Below, in pieces: positions 20,901 to 34,254 of a stretch of DNA of 64,000 nucleotides. Source of the stretch: Chinchilla lanigera. Lineage: Eukaryota > Chordata > Mammalia > Rodentia > Chinchillidae. The stretch covers positions 16,283,684 through 16,347,683 of the forward strand of contig NW_004955405.1 of the NCBI RefSeq assembly GCF_000276665.1, written 5' to 3'. Positions within the stretch are counted from its first letter, which is position 1; each line of letters opens with the position of its first letter. Under the pieces are notes generated by a model that worked only from the letters and a program-made list of their open reading frames with translations, made no database searches and had not been told where the DNA came from. The position numbers were made by a program, and so were the translations under genes.

Positions 20901-23799
20901 CCAGCAAACTTTTAATATTAATTTGTCCCTTTTAATGCACTAATTAGTAGTTCCTTAACTCTTACTGATGCATGGATTAGATATTTCTTAAAGGTTTGTT
21001 TGATTCTGGTGGCAAATCCGTACCAGAGGAGCCAAATTCTTCTGCAAAGGAAGAAAGGCATCAGAGCTCTTGTTTTCTCTTTTTGGTCTAGCACAGTACA
21101 TGACACATGATAAAGGTTCAAAAGAAAATACCTGCTGAGTCAATGGTTAAGCGTAAATTCTCTGAGTACTTCTCTTCATTTTATACTACCCAAATTTTAA
21201 GGTCTCATGATTTAAAATTTTCTTTTACTTCCAGAAGGTTGCCTATGCTTGCCAAGCTCTGTAGGAGTTGAGTGGGTTCTGTTATAAATTGGTATGCTTC
21301 CTGTTCTTCCCAAATGTTTCACAGTGGTTCTTTAAGTAGAATAGAAGCAAACAAGCAAATCAACAAAGGAGTCACAGTAAATTCGCAGTGTGGGAAGACC
21401 CAGGAGGGAGCAGGTGCTGTAGATTCCCATGGCAGAGAGGCAGGTCTCTGTGCTATATAGCTGGACCATTTCCATATTCCTTGACTCCTTTGGTTTTGCT
21501 TCTGCTAGAAATAAATAGAAAACCTTGCCGTGTTGGATAACAGGCCCTGGGCTACCTCTCTGGCACAATAGGAAAGAGGATCTCCAACCTGTTCATTCTC
21601 CTACCCTGCTCTGGATGCCCCCTGTAGTTAATTCATAGGAGATGAAACATCCTCTTACTTATTGCCTAGGACTTGGCTTTTTGTAAGATCTATTCACTCT
21701 GTTCTATTTATTTCTTGTATGAAGAGACAGAGCAGTCTTCTTGTCTCAGATCTAGGGTAACATTTCTACTTTGAAGATTCCTTGGTCACTTCAACAGGAA
21801 GTTGGAAGGAAAGCTAGATTAACATGCTCATGGAAGACATTTCTCCCCAAAGTCACACAGATTCTAAATGCTAGTCCAGCACAAGATATTACATAATAGC
21901 TTGAAATAAAGACTCAGTTCAACTTTCTTCTGGCCTCAGTTGTACCAAAATGATAGAGAAGAGCTTTCCTTTGCCCCACATAAAAGAGCATTATTTTCCT
22001 AATGGATGAGCCCACTTTTTTAACCAGGTATAGTCTTGAGTTCAAAACTCAGAATGCCCCCTACCACTTTACCACTTTCTTTCTTTTCTAAACTATATTT
22101 TATTCTGAAAGGGGTATAGATGAGTCAGTATCTTTTGCCATAGAAATTTAAATTTAGTGACACTTGTCTGATATATTGGGAGAGGAAATCACAACTTTGG
22201 CTAAGTTTCTTTAGTTGAGGAAGATTGAATGTCAGTGTGCTGGAATTCTAGCTGTTTTTCTGATTTTTTTGGTCTCAGTACATCTGTGCCTGAGGCAATA
22301 GGAGCAGTAGCAACAAAACAGAATGACTATACTTTTCACAGGAGGAAATGTCCTGCAGAAGCAGTTGTCTTGTGCATTTTTCTAAGTAGAAAACGTTTGG
22401 TTTTTATTCTGCTATAGAACAGCTTTGTCTCACTAAAGATATCCCTGAGAGCTGCTTAACTTTGTAATCAGTTTCCAACACCAGTAAATTTAAGCAATTA
22501 GAACTTAAGCTTGGCAAATGAATCACTTGACAGGTAAAGAAGATTGTATATTGCAGGGGGACCAATACATCTGTTTTATGCGGCAAATGGATGGTGCTAT
22601 TCACCATAATTCACTTACCTGCTGTTTTTTGTGAAAGGTCTTTGTCACATTGATGGGTGACACAAGCTGTTCACCTAACACCAAAGATACTGTTACTATT
22701 TTTACTCTGATATCTAGTGGAAACCTTTGTGCTTTGTATGTATAAAATTTCATGCAGATAAAAATAAAGACCAATCAATGAAATTTATAGAGCCCCTAGA
22801 TTATGTTCAATTCCTGGTGAACTCAACAGATGATATAAAAATGCATGCAACATCATATGTATAAGAAAGTTAAGCACAACATAGTTTAATCTGAGTAGCT
22901 TAATCTGTTATGACACATTTTAATAAATTCAGTTCAATTCTTGGTTGGAATTCTTTCCACCTGGGACTCTAAAAAAGTCTCTAATCTTTGATTTTGGCCA
23001 GAATATTTTAAAAATAGGAAAACCTGGACATTTCAGTTTAACAATGAAATGGTACTGATTTTAATCATGAAGTAGACCTTAATGTTTAGCTAGTGAGTTA
23101 ATCATGATACTAGATGAGTAGTCCTTATGGTTAAGTGGATTCTATTTAATGAATGAAACAAAAAGACAATAATTACACTGTGATAATTGGTTTATAGAGA
23201 TCTACAAATACTACTTTAAGTATATCACCTAAATTAGTGTAGATTAGCTGGACAAGCATAACCGACACAAGAACAGTTAGCTATATGTTGAAAGTTGGGA
23301 AGTCTTGCTGAGGAGTCCCACACTTATCACCCACTTACAGATGTCAGATAGTTGAGTCTAGGTTTTCCTCTCTTAGGAGAAATCATCCAAGTCCTTTCAG
23401 AGTCCTCTAAGCCCCGGCAGCTGTGCCCAGCAGGCTTTGCCACTTGAAAGCCAGACTTTCTCATCTGTTCACTTTTTGTTTTTGCACAGTCTGTGTCAGC
23501 CACACCACTTTGCCGATTGGCTTTTGTTAAGACCAACGGGGACCTAAAGACTACAAAGGACAATATTCAGTTCCCACCTACTCAAATTCTCATTAGCTTT
23601 TCATATCGTGTATTATCCCCTCCTTCTTGATAAATATGCTGTTTGCCTTGTCTTCCACAAGACTAAAATGTACTGGTTTCTTATCACCTTGTGTTACTTG
23701 TCATTTTCCTTCACTCTCGCTGCTTTTTAAATGCTGAAGTTCTTAATGGGGACATCCTAGGACCCTCATTTCCTGTCTCCCCAGGCAGTTTTATTCCTC
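20901..23799. other. unique DNA, no gene seen
   Basis: No recognisable repeat beyond weak hints. ORFs of 62-78 codons lack splice-site or domain support. I see nothing else in it. Confidence 0.4.
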
Positions 23800-24010
23800 T
23801 ACAACATATCGTATGTGTGTAAGACAGTTTCCAGACTTTCTTCTGAGCACCTCACATAAATATCCAAATACTCACTTGATGTCTCTGGATGTTCTATAGG
23901 CATCTCAAACTGTTCAAAACTGAAGTTTTGATCATCTTTTGGAAACTGGTTCTTCCTCCAGAATATTTGCTTAAATAAATGGACTGTACTCTCAGTTCTC
24001 AAATATACAT
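23800..24010 (+). repeat. L2 LINE relic
   Basis: 'cacttgatgtctctggatgttctataggcatctcaaactgttcaaaactgaagttttgatcat' follows the L2 pattern of a 'dvs...gisnsTCPKLNSDH'-type region. The opposite-strand 71-codon ORF across it is therefore a shadow, not a gene. Confidence 0.65.
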
Positions 24011-24634
24011 TCACAGATTCATTTTCAAATCAAAATTAAGTCTTGAGGATTTTACATTTAAAATACATTTTGAATCCATTTTGTACATTTTTGTTCTGTA
24101 GAAAATATTTTTTTCTGCCTGAACTTCATCTGCAGAGTTGGTGTTGCTATAACAATCCTTGTCCCATCCCCAGAGAAAGGCTGATCGTTTAAGAGGGAAA
24201 TTTGGTCATACAACTTGTATAAAAGGCTTCACTAAACTCCTATTGCTTGTGAAGTATGCACAGTCTGGATGGTTCTTAGTCTTATTCTCTCTATAATGCC
24301 AAAATATCCAGGTAAAAGCAAAATCTTTCATCCATATTTTAATATATACAGCCAGAAAATGGTTATATTGAACTTCTGTGGAATTCCTTTGAATTTAAAT
24401 TTTGGCAATACCAAGGAATACTTGCCATGGGTATCACATTACCACATGTTTTGTTATTATTTCTCTGCCAGGTCCTCTCTTTCTGTAATCTTAGGAAGTG
24501 TTCCTATAACATTCACACGTGACCAAGTTTTTCACTTATGTTCTTTTAAAGAACTCTGCAGTTTAAAAAGATCACTATCACTCAGAGTTACTATTTTATA
24601 CTAAGTTTTATTCTGTGTGACTTAAAAAACATTT

Positions 24635-24795
24635 TTTTTCATTTAACCTTTACAAGCATCCTATAAATTAGGTGCAATTAAATTATTCCCATTTTTCAAA
24701 TGAGAAAATTGAAGTGTTGAGAGTTTAAGTACACGTGTAAGTACACTGTGGGGTGAGACTTTGAATCCAGGCATTTTTACTACTTGTGTGTGCTA
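24635..24795 (+). repeat. MIR SINE
   Basis: MIR core blocks are clear: 'tttaacctttacaagcatcc', 'cccatttttcaaatgagaaaattgaag', 'gagtttaagta', 'gactttgaatccaggcattt'. Old and diverged, as expected for MIR. Confidence 0.85.
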
Positions 24796-26215
24796 TCCAT
24801 TGTAATTTACACAGTAAAATGATTTGCCTCAGGGTTGTAATCACCACTACACTATACACGTGTGGAGTTCAGGAACTGTCTTATTTATTCAACTGCTCTA
24901 TCATTATTGTCTACCTTAATGTCTGGTACATAGAAAATATTCTGTAAATAGTTGCTGAAACAAACTGAATCGGCCATTTTGACCTTATATAGACAGGATT
25001 GCACTCCTCTTCTTGGCTGGGAGTTCAGTGGCTTTTTGGCGCTAATGGAATTTATAGCCATTATGGAATGCATGAGGTAGGAGAAACCCTGGCATCCAAG
25101 ATTACAAGTGCTTTGTGAAACATTATCTATCAGGCTGTGGTTTGCTTAGCAGTGTTCAAAGGTCTGTAATTAATCTCCTTCCTCATCTCTTAGGCTGCCT
25201 TAGGCTAATGTTACGGGGACTTTAAAGCAATCATCGCTGGCAGCTGAGCTCTTAGCTGGTCATCTTCATATTAAGAGATACTTATTTTGATAAGTATCAC
25301 AACAGCGGGAAGAAGTTATCAAATCTGGTTTTCTAATACAAATAAAAAGAAAAAGATGTTTCAAGAAGATGACTATGATGTCATACACGTTTGGGTGGGC
25401 TTTTTTTTTTTTCTTTTTTACAATTTAAATTGTATTTACGTTTTCAAGTGTTCTGGATGGATAAAGAAAATAACCAGTGATAGTAATTTCATTGCTTGTA
25501 ATTACTAATGGCTCAATGTTTCATTCTGGAAATGAACTTTTATATGTTTGTAACAATGTAGAGAGTTTCTTCTCTCCTCTAGCTATTGAACATGAGCCAC
25601 AGATGGAAAAAGATTCTAAGATTTTCTTTTTATTCTAAAGAAAGAAGAGATGTAGGTGCAAAACACACTTACTATGAAACATTTTGGGTTAACTCAAGGC
25701 TTTAACAAACACAGTGTTTTATTGCAGTTAGTGGGCTTCATCCTGCTGTGACCGTAACTGCAGTCCCTTAGCATGAATGCTGTAATGGTTGTTTTTTGGT
25801 TTTTGGTTTTTTATTTTGCATACCAAAATGTTTAACAAAGCCACTTTTTTGCTCACCCTTTTCTTGTATGCACATGGGAATTGTCCTCTGTGAACTGAAA
25901 AAAGAAAGATTTTTACACCTGAATTTGTTTTGACTTTATTAACTTTAATGTATGAAATAGAGATTATGTTTAACTGGAAGAAGAGAGACTTACTTTTGGA
26001 GCATTTGTTCAGTGTGATAAATAAAAAATAACCTCAACTGCAATTATGTCAACAACAAAAGTGAGTATCACAAACCACAACACAGCTGTTTTCTTTTATT
26101 TCTTCTTCTATTTAGGCACGAACCTCAGAATGAAAACCAGCATGACAGTGTTATTTAAGTACTATTGAAAGACCTCATACCACTTTTTACACAGCATGTA
26201 AAACTAAGGCCTGAC
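24796..26215. other. unique DNA; possible conserved non-coding block at 25130-25280
   Basis: The stretch around 25150-25260 has no repeat signature and is of more balanced composition: 'ctgtaattaatctccttcc', 'ttacggggactttaaagcaatcatcgctgg'. It contains a TAATTA-type homeobox core. Conservation cannot be judged here. Confidence 0.3.
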
Positions 26216-26318
26216 CTTTCCATGCTCATTAGAATTTGCTCTATCTCATCATGCAACGCTAGGGCTTGTTCCTGCCAGTGTGGGCCAAGTGGCCAAGCGA
26301 TGCTTCTCACTTGTGTTT
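26216..26318 (-). other. weaker candidate coding exon on the minus strand
   Basis: Minus-strand acceptor 'attactccacag' and donor 'gaaag|gtcagg' bound 103 nt with one open frame (reading TQVRSIAWPLGPHWQEQ, then DEIEQILMSME). The peptide has a protein-like composition with an amphipathic second half. The pyrimidine tract is poor. The incoming phase is 1 and the outgoing phase 2, so it cannot join directly to the exon at 6530-6869 (which needs phase 0); intermediate exons would be required. No family recognised. Could be chance. Confidence 0.28.
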
Positions 26319-26772
26319 CTGTGGAGTAATTATTATATTTGGTAGACAACGTTGCTGAACTTCAAAGAGCTCATCATGAAACAATGCTTTCACATGAGAT
26401 AGCTTCAGTGGAACCTAAGTTGAGGGGTCTGACAACCAGTTGTACAATATGCCTGAAAACGTCTATATGTCTACATTAATGAGGATGCAGGTTTTACTCT
26501 ACAATGAAGCTCTAAATTTTTTTAAAAGAGACAGACACACTTATTTACTTTACAACTAATAGTCCAAGGAGAAGCACAGCAGGGCTGAAAGTAACATTTC
26601 CTCCATGACCCGTATTCCTTCTACATTGTTGCTCTGACATTCCCATTCTTATTTTCTTAGAGTTCCTGCAACTCCTGTAACCATAGCTCCTTTTAGCCAG
26701 CAGGAAGGAGAGAAGGTGAAGTGGAGAGGATGTTTCTTTCCATTATCTCATGACACAGAATTTGTGCCTATC

Positions 26773-27635
26773 CTAGCATTAAGAAATCAACAATAACAAA
26801 TGCTGGCAAGGCTGTGGAGAAATAGAAACCCTTCTCCACTGCTGGTGGGAATGCAGACTGGTGAATCCACTGTGGAAATCAGTTTGGAGTTTCCTCAGAA
26901 AACTAGGACTATAGGTCCCATTCAACCCAGCTATTCCCCTTCTGGGTATTTTCCCAGAAGAACTGAAAACATCATATCACAGCAATATATGTGCCCCCAT
27001 GTTCATAGCAGCACAAGTTTTAATTGCTAAATTGTGGAAACAACCCAAATGTCCATCTACCGAGGATTCGATAAGAAAATTGTGGTACTTTTATATAATG
27101 GACTATTACTCAGCTATAAAGAAAGATAAACTTGAGGCTTTTATAGGTAAATGGTCACAATTAGAGACTATACTCCTAAGTAAAATAAATCAGACCTGCA
27201 TGTGTAAGCACTGTATTGTCTTACTAGTGTAGGACCTGAGGGAGTGAAAAAAAACCTAGGAGATAAGACAGACATTGTGAAATGAAAGGAAAATGCTCAA
27301 AAATAAAGGGCAACTGGGGTGTGGGAAAAGAGAAGGGAAAGAAGGGGAAATTATGTAAGTATGTATATACAAAATAGCTAACATAGTTGTACTGTTGTCT
27401 TCCATTGTTCTGCAGAAAGGAACAGTTAATGATTACTTGTTTGATCAATCTTATATGTCTCTGTTTTCCTGAGAAACCACTTTGAAGATATCAGTAAGTA
27501 ATACAACAACCATGGTTAATTTCCTACAACTTTGTCTGTAACTCTGTTTTGTTTGTATTGTTGTTTTGCTCTTTTGTAAATGGATGTCTGTTTAATATGT
27601 TTTCCTTCTTTTATTTTTTAAAATTAAAAGAAAAG
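26773..27635 (+). mobile_element. 5'-truncated LINE-1 (lineage-specific), ORF2 end plus 3' UTR
   Basis: It begins within ORF2 at 'aatcaacaataacaaatgctggcaaggctgtggagaa'. It runs through 'ctgctggtgggaatgcagac', 'catgttcatagcagcacaag', 'caacccaaatgtccatctac' to 'cagacctgcatgtgtaagc', then a ~390 bp 3' UTR shared with 8640-9018. It ends in 'ttttttaaaattaaaag'. Imperfect flanking repeat: 'agaatttgtgcctatc' (about 26757-26772) and 'agaagttgtgcctgtc' (about 27634-27649). Two frame breaks in ORF2 make it inactive. Confidence 0.9.
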
Positions 27636-27649
27636 AAGTTGTGCCTGTC

Positions 27650-29889
27650 ATTTTCACTTACATTTTATAAACCAGAATTTAGTTATGAAAACCAACCTAC
27701 TTGCAAGGAAATTAGGGGATGTATTCCTTGATTGTGTGGCCATGGGCCTAACTAGAACCAGGGGTTTTGCAATTGGAAGGAAAAGGAAAGAATGGATTTG
27801 AAGAGAAAACTAATAATGCTATAATCACTGCTGGAAAACATTGAGGGGTTAGAGAAATAACAGTGCTCAGGGGAAGGTAAAAGATTATCTTTTAGGCCTA
27901 GCAACTTATAAGTGTGTAAAATAAGACATCAATTATGATTAGCTAAAGGAAGATATTTGTTTGCTAGGTATATGTAGACCAGCAAATTGATAAAAAGTTT
28001 AGAGAAACAGGTACAGAATTAAGCTCAAGGTACTCCAACCATAGTTATAGTCAAATCACACCATGGAATGGTCTTCTTATAATAATGTCACTGACAGCAC
28101 CACCCCTAGATTCTCAGAGCTTGAAGCATAAGTCTGTACTATGGCTGCAGGGGGCTGGGAGAACAAGTATCTTCCGTTCTTGGCATTGGCATGGGAGGAT
28201 GGAACTCTGTCCCTTAATGTCTGATTCACACAGTTATAGACCCCAAACATGTAAAGGGTCTCATTTGCTGAGCAGCCATTTTAAAAAGTGGCAAAACCAC
28301 CAAAAGGAAATCTTCAGGTAGATGGTTTTAGAATTAGAAAAACTTGAGGTTCTAATGATTGCTGTATAAAATGGATATATTAATAATGCCCACTTCCTAG
28401 GCACTGTGAACAACTATGTAAAACAGGCACTTAATAAACTGAGGAAAAGGGGTAATACATACACAGTAACTTTTAAGATTTTTTAAATACTTTCCTCCTG
28501 TGTAGTCAGTTTTAATTAAATTTTAGTCATTATTTCAATTCAGGCAACCAAAAGTACACGCTGATATTCTAATATCCTGTACTATGCAGGATGTAATATG
28601 TAATATGTTTGGAATCCTGTAATCTGCAGTGGAAAGGTGGACCCCTTTGTTGCTCACCCTAAACTTTCTTGAGCACTTATACTAGGTGAAAAGATTGTAG
28701 ACTACTGTCACATGGGGGATAACATACAGCAAACTTGTTCCTGCAATCTAGAAACACAAAGACTGACATCTCAGATACATACTCCTATAATAGTTCTCCG
28801 AAGATATTGTTAACAGCTTTTATTTTCTTCTCTCACAAGTGAATTATTCTGACAGTACATTTGCCCTGATAATAACCCCGATAATACAGGCATATAAAAC
28901 TGTATTGTCTCCACCAACTACTTCAAATTTTCATTTCTAAAAAAAATGTCTTAAGCAGCATTAGGAAAAATGACAAAGAGAGACTTAAGTCCCTCTGTAG
29001 ACCGCCAAAATACAGGTTGGGTGAGATTTAGCACCTGGGAAATTCGTTAAGACCATATGGACTGACAAAAGCTCAGTATTGTAGAGAAAAAAATTCCCTG
29101 CAGTGAAAAACATTGAATTAAAAAAAAAAAATCACTGTAAACAATGGCTGTAGGGGATTACCGTGACCATTCAAAAAGCTGCAGGTTCCACTTTTTTGCA
29201 GAGAAATTAGAAATTAAATTATAAACTCAGTTGTGGAACAGACAATTGGACAAAGAGACGGGTGTGAAAGGAATTTTTGGACAAATGAGATCAAGGCCCT
29301 TTTCCTTCACCTTAGTTCTTAGGGATCTTAGATCTTACTTATGTTGTGTCCCAGCATAAAGAGGGATGAAGTCAGTGTAGGAAAATAAAAATTAAGAAAT
29401 TTTTTGTTTTGTTTTATTTTCTGATATTGTTCAAAATGAGGATCACTGTTGTTAAAACTTCTACATTAGCAAAATTAACACAAATTCCGAGTGACTATAA
29501 TTTTGAAAATGATTTCAAAATTCAGATAGCTTTTAAAACTAAAATTTTTACACCACTGTTTGAATGATTGTTTCTGAGCTTTACATGAACAAACATGTAA
29601 GCTCTCTGAGTACTGCTTTTATACATCCAAGATAAAATTAATTTTATTTACTTTCTTTAGATCATGTGAAACTTGCGAACTAACATGGGATCTGCATACA
29701 TACCTATCTGCTTATCTATCTCACTCCCCAAGTTCTGCATTGTTATTAAAATTGGAAAATAAGCCCACTTTTGGTAAATTTCTGGGACTGCAAATATAAT
29801 TCCCTGTTTTAGTCAGCGGAAGCTAAGATAGACATTATTAGACATCTTATCTCTTATTAAAGAGTAAGCTGAGGCAAAGTGATAAGAAA
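27650..29889. other. unique DNA with a MIR fragment
   Basis: A MIR-like tail lies at 28370-28443 ('taatgcccacttcctaggcac'). Otherwise nothing recognisable. Confidence 0.4.
28370..28443 (+). repeat. MIR fragment
   Basis: 'ataaaatggatatattaataatgcccacttcctaggcactgtgaacaa...cacttaataaactg' follows the MIR 3' half order. Short and diverged. Confidence 0.5.
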
Positions 29890-30012
29890 ATTGTAAAGTG
29901 GTTTGAAGATAACAATACACAATGTACTACCCATTGTTACTCTCCTACAACCTTGGTTTGAAATTTTATACCATTGTTTTTATTGCTTATTTTTCTTTTC
30001 TTTAAAATAAAA
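29890..30012 (+). mobile_element. very short L1 3' end (3' UTR only)
   Basis: 'tttgaagataacaatacacaatgta', 'ctacaaccttggtttgaaatt', 'ttgtttttattgcttattttt' and 'ctttaaaataaaaac' match the L1 3' UTR terminus at 27480-27630 and 8221-8395. About 120 bp; the rest was never inserted. Confidence 0.78.
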
Positions 30013-32160
30013 ACATTTATACAATGAAAAAAGAGGTAACAATTATATAATTGAAGAGAGGCAACATACATTCTTTGTTAAAAGTAGGCTTAAGAAAATA
30101 CTTGGTTTGTAATTATTCATTAAGTCTAATTTTGTAGTTAGAAAAGAAACAATTGTGTGTGGTGGTGGTGGTAATAGTGGTAGAGGGTGTGCATGTGTGT
30201 TTAAAGTACTAAGTCATTTAGTGAAGTGACTGGCATCTATATTTCTTTTTATTCTGTCCACAAGGAATAATAGAAATTTTTTTCAAATCTTAAATAACCT
30301 TAAAAAGATCCATGGTGGGATAGTATTACTTATAAGGAGAGCGAGCCCAGGCATTAAGTATGAAAGTATGTTTTAAATTAACTTTCTTTTAACCAGTATA
30401 AAAATAGTACAATGTAATTGTGAAAAATGAAATAGCAAAACTTAAAAAAGTAAAGATGGAAATAAAAGTCACAGTACATTTACCACTCAGAGTTAATCAC
30501 TAGTAACATTTTAGTTCACTTTGTTCCAATTTTTCTGTCCTCGGTTCATTGTATAACGATGCAGAATACCCATTAAGATAATGTCCATAAAAATGTTTGG
30601 AAAATGAGGAATTGCTCAGAAAAGAAAAAAAAAAAAAGCCATGATATGAAACTGTATGAATAAGCTGTTCCAGAGCATTTCTAATGTTTAATGAACATTA
30701 AATTGCATCAGCAGGGAGCTTTTTTTTTAGATATTCCCTTTTCATATATTTGTTTGCATATATATAATAAATGATTCTTTACGGGTCCCAATGTCTGTAT
30801 TTGATTTTCAAAAATAGTTTAAGTTTGGGATAGAATATGCCATTGTGGTTAGAAAAAAGAGCAACTCCAAATTATTTAAAGAGAATCAGTTGATGTAATG
30901 ATATTTCTATACTTCCAAAGCTGGGGATTTATAAAGAGAGAGTCAAAGTTTGTACAGAGTAGAAATGGCAGGAGTCAAAAGGTAAGTTTTGAATTCACAT
31001 AGCCTGTTTCAAACAACACCAGCACAGGCTGTTCGAACTAGGAACTTTCATTTGATGATAGATGTTCTAAAACAAAGTCTGTCTTTACAAATTATGAAGA
31101 TGTAAATACAAACTTACAGTCCTATGCATCCTGGTATGTCATGTGTACCTCTGGGTAACATCCACGGAGTGCAGTTAGAGTTCCTCAGTTGTTGGCTGTA
31201 GAATTCTGGCTTCATATAGAGTTAATCTTCTCTCTCAGCTTTCTTATCAAGCCCCGACACTGATCTTAATAAAATTACCCTGGTGTTTCTCTGTTATATC
31301 AAGGTTGCTTCTTTGTGGATGGTTCTCCACTTTGAACTAGAGAAATCAAAGTCCCAGGCTGGCATTCTTTAATGTGTGGGTATGGGTTTTTTTGATGTCT
31401 AGGTGAAAAATCATTATCACTTAGGGATATTACTATTAAAGTCTGATGGAGTCCTACAGAGAGGTTTCATCACAACACAACATCTGTGAATTTATTCCTC
31501 GGAAAAACAAATATTTCTAAAAAGTGACTGGAGACGGAGGCAGCTGTCTTGTCAAGGTGTTTACAGTGGCCCTCAGTTTAGGCATGAAATGTGAATGTCA
31601 ATGATGAATCAGAAAAATCACCTAGAGTAGCTGCTAAATTCTTTATTGCTTTCCACTCTAATGGAAGGACTACACAGTGAGCATATCGAAGAACACCTGT
31701 CAATTTGGGAATCAAAGCCATAATTCATGATCCACAAAGAAGACAGATCCAGCATTAAAATGTGGTATTGATTACTTGCAGAATAGAGGCTCACTAAAGT
31801 AAATATTCACTATAGATCCAAATATTTGAGGGAAAGCTTTTATGCCTGAAGTAAAAACTGAATGGGGGTTGGAAGAAAGGACAGATTTGGTAAAAATAGA
31901 GAGAGGAGTAAAAAAATAATTTACTGGAAAGACGAACAAGGAGGACTGTGTTAGATTTTTGGAAGACTTCATTTCCAAAGGAAGTTGAACTTGGTTTTGT
32001 AACTCTAGGATGTTGCATAGGTTTTGACTCACATGTCAACTCTGTTTGACCGGCATAGGTTGTCAGGTGGTGCCATGCTGAGAGATTCCAGGCCTTGTCA
32101 CTGGCTAACGGATCAAGGTACATGATTAGTGGTATCTTCCATGAAGATAGGAGGAACATA
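30013..32160. other. unique DNA, no gene seen
   Basis: No repeats recognised. A short (TGG)n-like patch is at 30154-30187. The stretch 30630-30800 is repeat-free and AT-rich. Minus-strand ORFs at 31772-32165 overlap one another in two frames and carry no recognisable motif. Confidence 0.4.
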
Positions 32161-32164
32161 TGCA

Positions 32165-32335
32165 TTTGTCAGCATTCCCATTCCTGGAAAAAATTCCTAA
32201 CACTGACGGTTTAAAGGAGGAGAGGTTTATTTGACCCTCAGTTCCAGAGAGTTCAGTTGAAGACAATGAATGACTGGCTCCAAGGCAGGAACCTCGGGGT
32301 GCAAGAGCGTGGCTGAGCAAAGGTGATTAGTTCAA
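32165..32335 (-). repeat. MaLR-like LTR fragment
   Basis: 'ttaaaggaggagaggtttatttgaccctcagttccagagagttcagttgaagac...gactggctccaaggcagg' parallels the 3'-to-5' blocks of the LTRs at 36603-37016 and 51030-51414 ('ggtttatgtag...gtttcagtccata...ggctccaaggcag'). Truncated. Confidence 0.6.
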
Positions 32336-33089
32336 AGCATCTGGAAAGTAGAGTAGATGAATATCCCCAGAGAAGATGGGTACGGGGATCAGATATAGAT
32401 CCCAAGGGTTTGTAGGACCACCCAAACTCACATCATATAAGTATGCTTTACTGATTTCCTGGGTGAAATCCAAGCCAATCAAACTGATGATCCACCTCAA
32501 ACATTACAAGATAACTGCTACATTATTGTTTAGCAGTGGTGGTGAACCTACAGCATGTGTACCCCAGTGGGCTGTGTATATCATTGAAAGTTCTAAAAGG
32601 TTCACCATCAGTAGTTTAGAGTGTGGTAGAAAATACAGACATGCATTTTTTTTTTGTAGCCAAGTCACTTTGAAATATGATAAAACACTGTACATTAACA
32701 AGCATTTTGTTTCTTTAGTATTTCAAATACATAAAATGAAGACATGAACAACATTTATAGGTAGAAATACTGTTGAACATAATATAATCCAGATCAAAAT
32801 TGCTGCTCCAGTTAATACAGAAAGGTTGCTTTCAAAACATTTTTTTCCGTTGGAAAATAGTCTGTTGGCTACTTCTAAAGTAACAGAAATAGTGTAGTTT
32901 AATTCATTATGGAGGCAGAAAGTAATTTTTCTCCAAACTCCCTTAACATTAAGATATTTTTGCCAATAAATTTAGAACACTATTGTTACTTTTTATTTTA
33001 ATTAGTAGCATGATCATGTGTGAAAATATATTACTAATTTTCTCAAACTTTTATTAGTTTACCAATAACTATTATTTACTATATATTAG
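32336..33089. other. unique DNA
   Basis: Nothing recognised. A 123-codon plus ORF (32376-32747) lacks a plausible initiation context, splice sites or motif, and I treat it as chance. Confidence 0.4.
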
Positions 33090-33850
33090 TTTGATAGACT
33101 GAACTTGTATCCTATATCCTGGCTAAGGCCACTTGTGAGTCTACTAGAATTTTTTCACCCTTTGACATTCTCCACACAGATGTTCACGTTTTCTGCAAGT
33201 GGAGATAGCTTTACTTCTTCTTTTCCAATCTGCAGTGCCTTTTATTTTTCTTCCTTGCCTTATTGGATTTCCGAGGCTCTGAAGTAGGATATAGAGTGGG
33301 AGTGATGAAAGTCAGTGTATTTAACTTTTCCCCAATCTTGGGGGAAAAGCATTCAGCCTTTCATCATTAAGTATGATGTCAGCTTCATCTCTACTTGTTC
33401 TATGTTTATTTTTCTATCACTTGGGGAAAGATCATTGTTGAAGTCTGTAATTGTAATTGTGGATTTATCTATTTTTACTTCATTTTTATCAATTTTTATC
33501 TGATGTATGTGGAAGCATTACTGTTTGGTACATTCCCATTTATGGTAATTATGTCTTTTTGTGAATTGACTCCTTTATCACAACTACTTTAATTCATCCT
33601 GGGTGATATCCTTCTTCAAAAGTCTACTTTATGTAGGAGTCCTCTTTAGGTTTATATTGAATGTTTTCACGGTTTATCTTCTACTATGCTTTTACTTTTA
33701 AACTATGTATATATCCCTGTATAAAACTAGTTTTATAAGAAGGGCTCACTTTTTTTAACCCATCTCAAAATTTCTTCTAATTGATGTGTTTAGGTCAATT
33801 ACATTTCATTTTATAGTTAATAATATGCTTGTATAGAAATGTGTCATATT
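33090..33850 (-). mobile_element. old LINE-1 ORF2 relic (5' ORF2 region)
   Basis: Antisense ORF2 blocks: 'gttcacgttttctgcaagtggagatagctttacttcttcttttccaatctg', 'catcattaagtatgatgtcagc', 'tttatcacaactactttaat...atccttcttcaaaagtctactttat'. The two halves are out of the usual distance, so it is internally deleted. No frame left. Confidence 0.72.
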
Positions 33851-33883
33851 GCTTGTGGCTTTCTATTTGTTACATACATATTA

Positions 33884-34254
33884 TGATTTGTGTCTGAATG
33901 TCCCCCTAAAGCCTCATGCAGCTATAGGGCAGGCTTCTAGGGTTTATGACTGGTCTATGGTCCAATGCTGGGATTCGGGGGATGAGTGCTACACCTGCCC
34001 TGGGGTGGACAGATTGCATAAAATGTAAGGGAGGGGAAGAGCCTTGCTTTGGGGCACTCCTCCCTTTTGCTCTTGTTGCTTTTGCTGTCTTCAGCTGCCA
34101 TGAACTGTTGCCCTCTGCCATGTGCCACTCTGCCTTGGAGCCAGTTGAGTATGGACTGAAACCTGAACAAATTGTGAGCTAAATGAACCTTTCCTTCCTT
34201 AATTCTGGGTGTCAGGTATTTTGTCCCAGCAATGAGAGAAAAGTAACCAAGACA
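33884..34254 (+). mobile_element. solo LTR, MaLR/ERVL type
   Basis: About 371 bp, starting TG and ending CA ('...aagtaaccaagaca'). It shares order and blocks, on the other strand, with 36603-37016 and 51030-51414: 'gctacacctgccct', 'gtctt-agctgccatgaactgttg', 'ccttggagccagttgagtatgg', 'gtgagctaaatgaacc', 'ggtattttgtcccagcaatgag'. A polyadenylation-like region is present. I see no clean 5 bp duplication. No internal retroviral genes adjoin it. Confidence 0.78.

Noticed and set aside
23799..24014. 71-codon minus-strand ORF with protein-like composition
   Set aside because: The plus strand shows L2 blocks, so this is the antisense of an L2 relic.
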